Assembly (NCBI GenBank): GCA_049600855.1
Contig: JBMYQA010000127.1
Location: 1 to 15,479 of the forward strand
Source: JBMYQA01 sp049600855
GTDB taxonomy: Bacteria > Bacteroidota > Bacteroidia > Cytophagales > Flammeovirgaceae
Length of the DNA stretch: 15,479 bases
Direction: 5' to 3'
The position numbers and the translations under genes are program-made. Shown here one piece after another: positions 14,817-15,479 of this stretch; position 1 is the first letter of the stretch; each line of letters starts with the position of its first letter. The notes under the pieces were generated by a model that saw only the letters and a list, made by a program, of their open reading frames with translations, made no database searches and was not told the DNA's origin.

Positions 14817-15074
14817 TGTAGCAAAGTGTTATTGAATTATAGACAATAGCAGTAGTTTTTACTTTGTGAAAAATACTTGCTATTCTGAAGAAAAAGAAAT
14901 TATTTGTCATGTCGATGGAAGCTGGGGTCGCACACGACAGACATCTAAGTGTAGATTTCATAAATGAACTCATTAGGCTTAATACGGAAAACATGTGTTC
15001 GTAGCAACGTTTTTAAATCCGTTTATTGTTGTGCCAATTTGCGGGAAATTACAATTTGTTGTCAACACTTTTAT
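14817..15074. other. Intergenic region right of the redox operon
   Basis: AT-rich, with no credible gene. Only small dyads are seen: an imperfect one around 14908-14942 (TGTC arms with CGAC/GTCG inside) and AATTT-GCGGG-AAATT near 15040. No GC-rich terminator directly follows the minus-strand gene ending at 15075. Confidence 0.4.
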
Positions 15075-15479
15075 TTAAAGATCATCCACTGTGCCTTTAA
15101 TTGCGGGTTTAATATCTTTCGGTAAATGTTTTTTCAAGATATTTAATGCTTCTCTAGCATTTCCTCTTCCAATTAGTGTACCTTCAGGGTGCTGCACTTC
15201 ATATTCATATTTGTCTCCTTCGATCATCATTCCAATAACAATAGGAGTATCATTTGTATATGGATAACCTGTGCATCTACTTAGACAAAGCCGCATCATG
15301 CTCGTAAATGGGAATAACTTACCAACTATTTCGTCCTTCATAGCAACTTTTATAAAGCCTCTTAAATTCAGAAATCGATCATTCTTTAGATATGAGTTCC
15401 AAGTATATGCTACCTCTCTATTTTCATCAAATGCAGATGATTTCTCATTTGGAATAACTATTGGGAATTTTTGTGATAA
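15075..15479 (-). CDS. Unrecognised protein, C-terminal part, open to the right window edge
   Basis: The frame is open without a stop from the window edge to 15075, giving at least 134 residues. The ATG at 15341 is probably internal, because the upstream codons read as sensible protein (VIPNEKSSAFDE, then VAYTWNSYLKNDRFLNLRGF). The visible part is soluble, with no membrane segment. It contains FPFTSMMRLCLSRCTGYPY, a conserved-looking VIGMMIEGDKYEYEV strand pair, and a basic helix (REALNILKKHLPKDIKP) before the terminal VDDL. I do not recognise the family. Codons look more AT-rich than in the neighbouring redox genes, so it could be accessory. It converges on the redox operon. Confidence 0.6.
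   Translation of the reverse strand, partial: LSQKFPIVIPNEKSSAFDENREVAYTWNSYLKNDRFLNLRGFIKVAMKDEIVGKLFPFTSMMRLCLSRCTGYPYTNDTPIVIGMMIEGDKYEYEVQHPEGTLIGRGNAREALNILKKHLPKDIKPAIKGTVDDL

Noticed and set aside
14713..14994. Minus-strand ORF of 93 codons
   Set aside because: It runs through the mdaB 3' end and the strong terminator stem, has no family resemblance and no promoter or leader.

Overview
The window looks like chromosomal DNA of a Bacteroidota bacterium, most likely a marine or free-living Cytophagia, Saprospiria or Flavobacteriia type; genus and species cannot be fixed from the sequence. The grounds are a PUR/DUF3276 gene (a family typical of this phylum), two type A type IX secretion (T9SS) C-terminal sorting domains, PKD and GEVED domains, A-rich leaders without clear Shine-Dalgarno sequences, and promoter-like elements of the Bacteroidota form TTTG/TAnnTTTG. 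Base composition is moderately AT-rich.

Left edge (1-400): the 3' end of a plus-strand PUR/DUF3276 nucleic-acid-binding gene with a textbook intrinsic terminator. It converges on the secreted-protein cluster, whose last gene has its own long hairpin downstream.

Centre (410-12060, all minus strand): three large exported proteins. In transcription order they are (i) a 959-residue BNR/sortilin-like beta-propeller with one PKD and a terminal CUB domain and no recognisable T9SS tail; (ii) a 1358-residue adhesin-like protein with a choice-of-anchor J/MAM-like head, seven PKD and three GEVED domains and a T9SS tail; (iii) a 1424-residue M43 (cytophagalysin/pappalysin) metalloprotease with a tandem 270-residue repeat, two PKD, two GEVED and a T9SS tail. 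Proteins ii and iii share a gap-free block of about 460 residues. Genes i and iii share a conserved leader at identical distances from their start codons. The set looks like a surface or secreted apparatus for binding and degrading proteinaceous or polymeric material; substrates are unknown.

Right part (12522-14811): a LysR-type regulator diverges from a two-gene operon for a CXXC peroxiredoxin-like protein and an MdaB-type NAD(P)H:quinone reductase, closed by a strong terminator. This resembles a redox or quinone stress module. The divergent intergenic region contains a perfect 15-bp inverted repeat that holds two mirror-image, overlapping Bacteroidota promoters; it is the most interesting regulatory structure in the window.

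Right edge (15075-15479): the 3' part of an unrecognised minus-strand gene that stays open to the window end. No tRNA, rRNA, CRISPR array, insertion sequence or phage gene was seen. I found no clear case of a wholly new multi-gene system; the notable items are architectural and regulatory.
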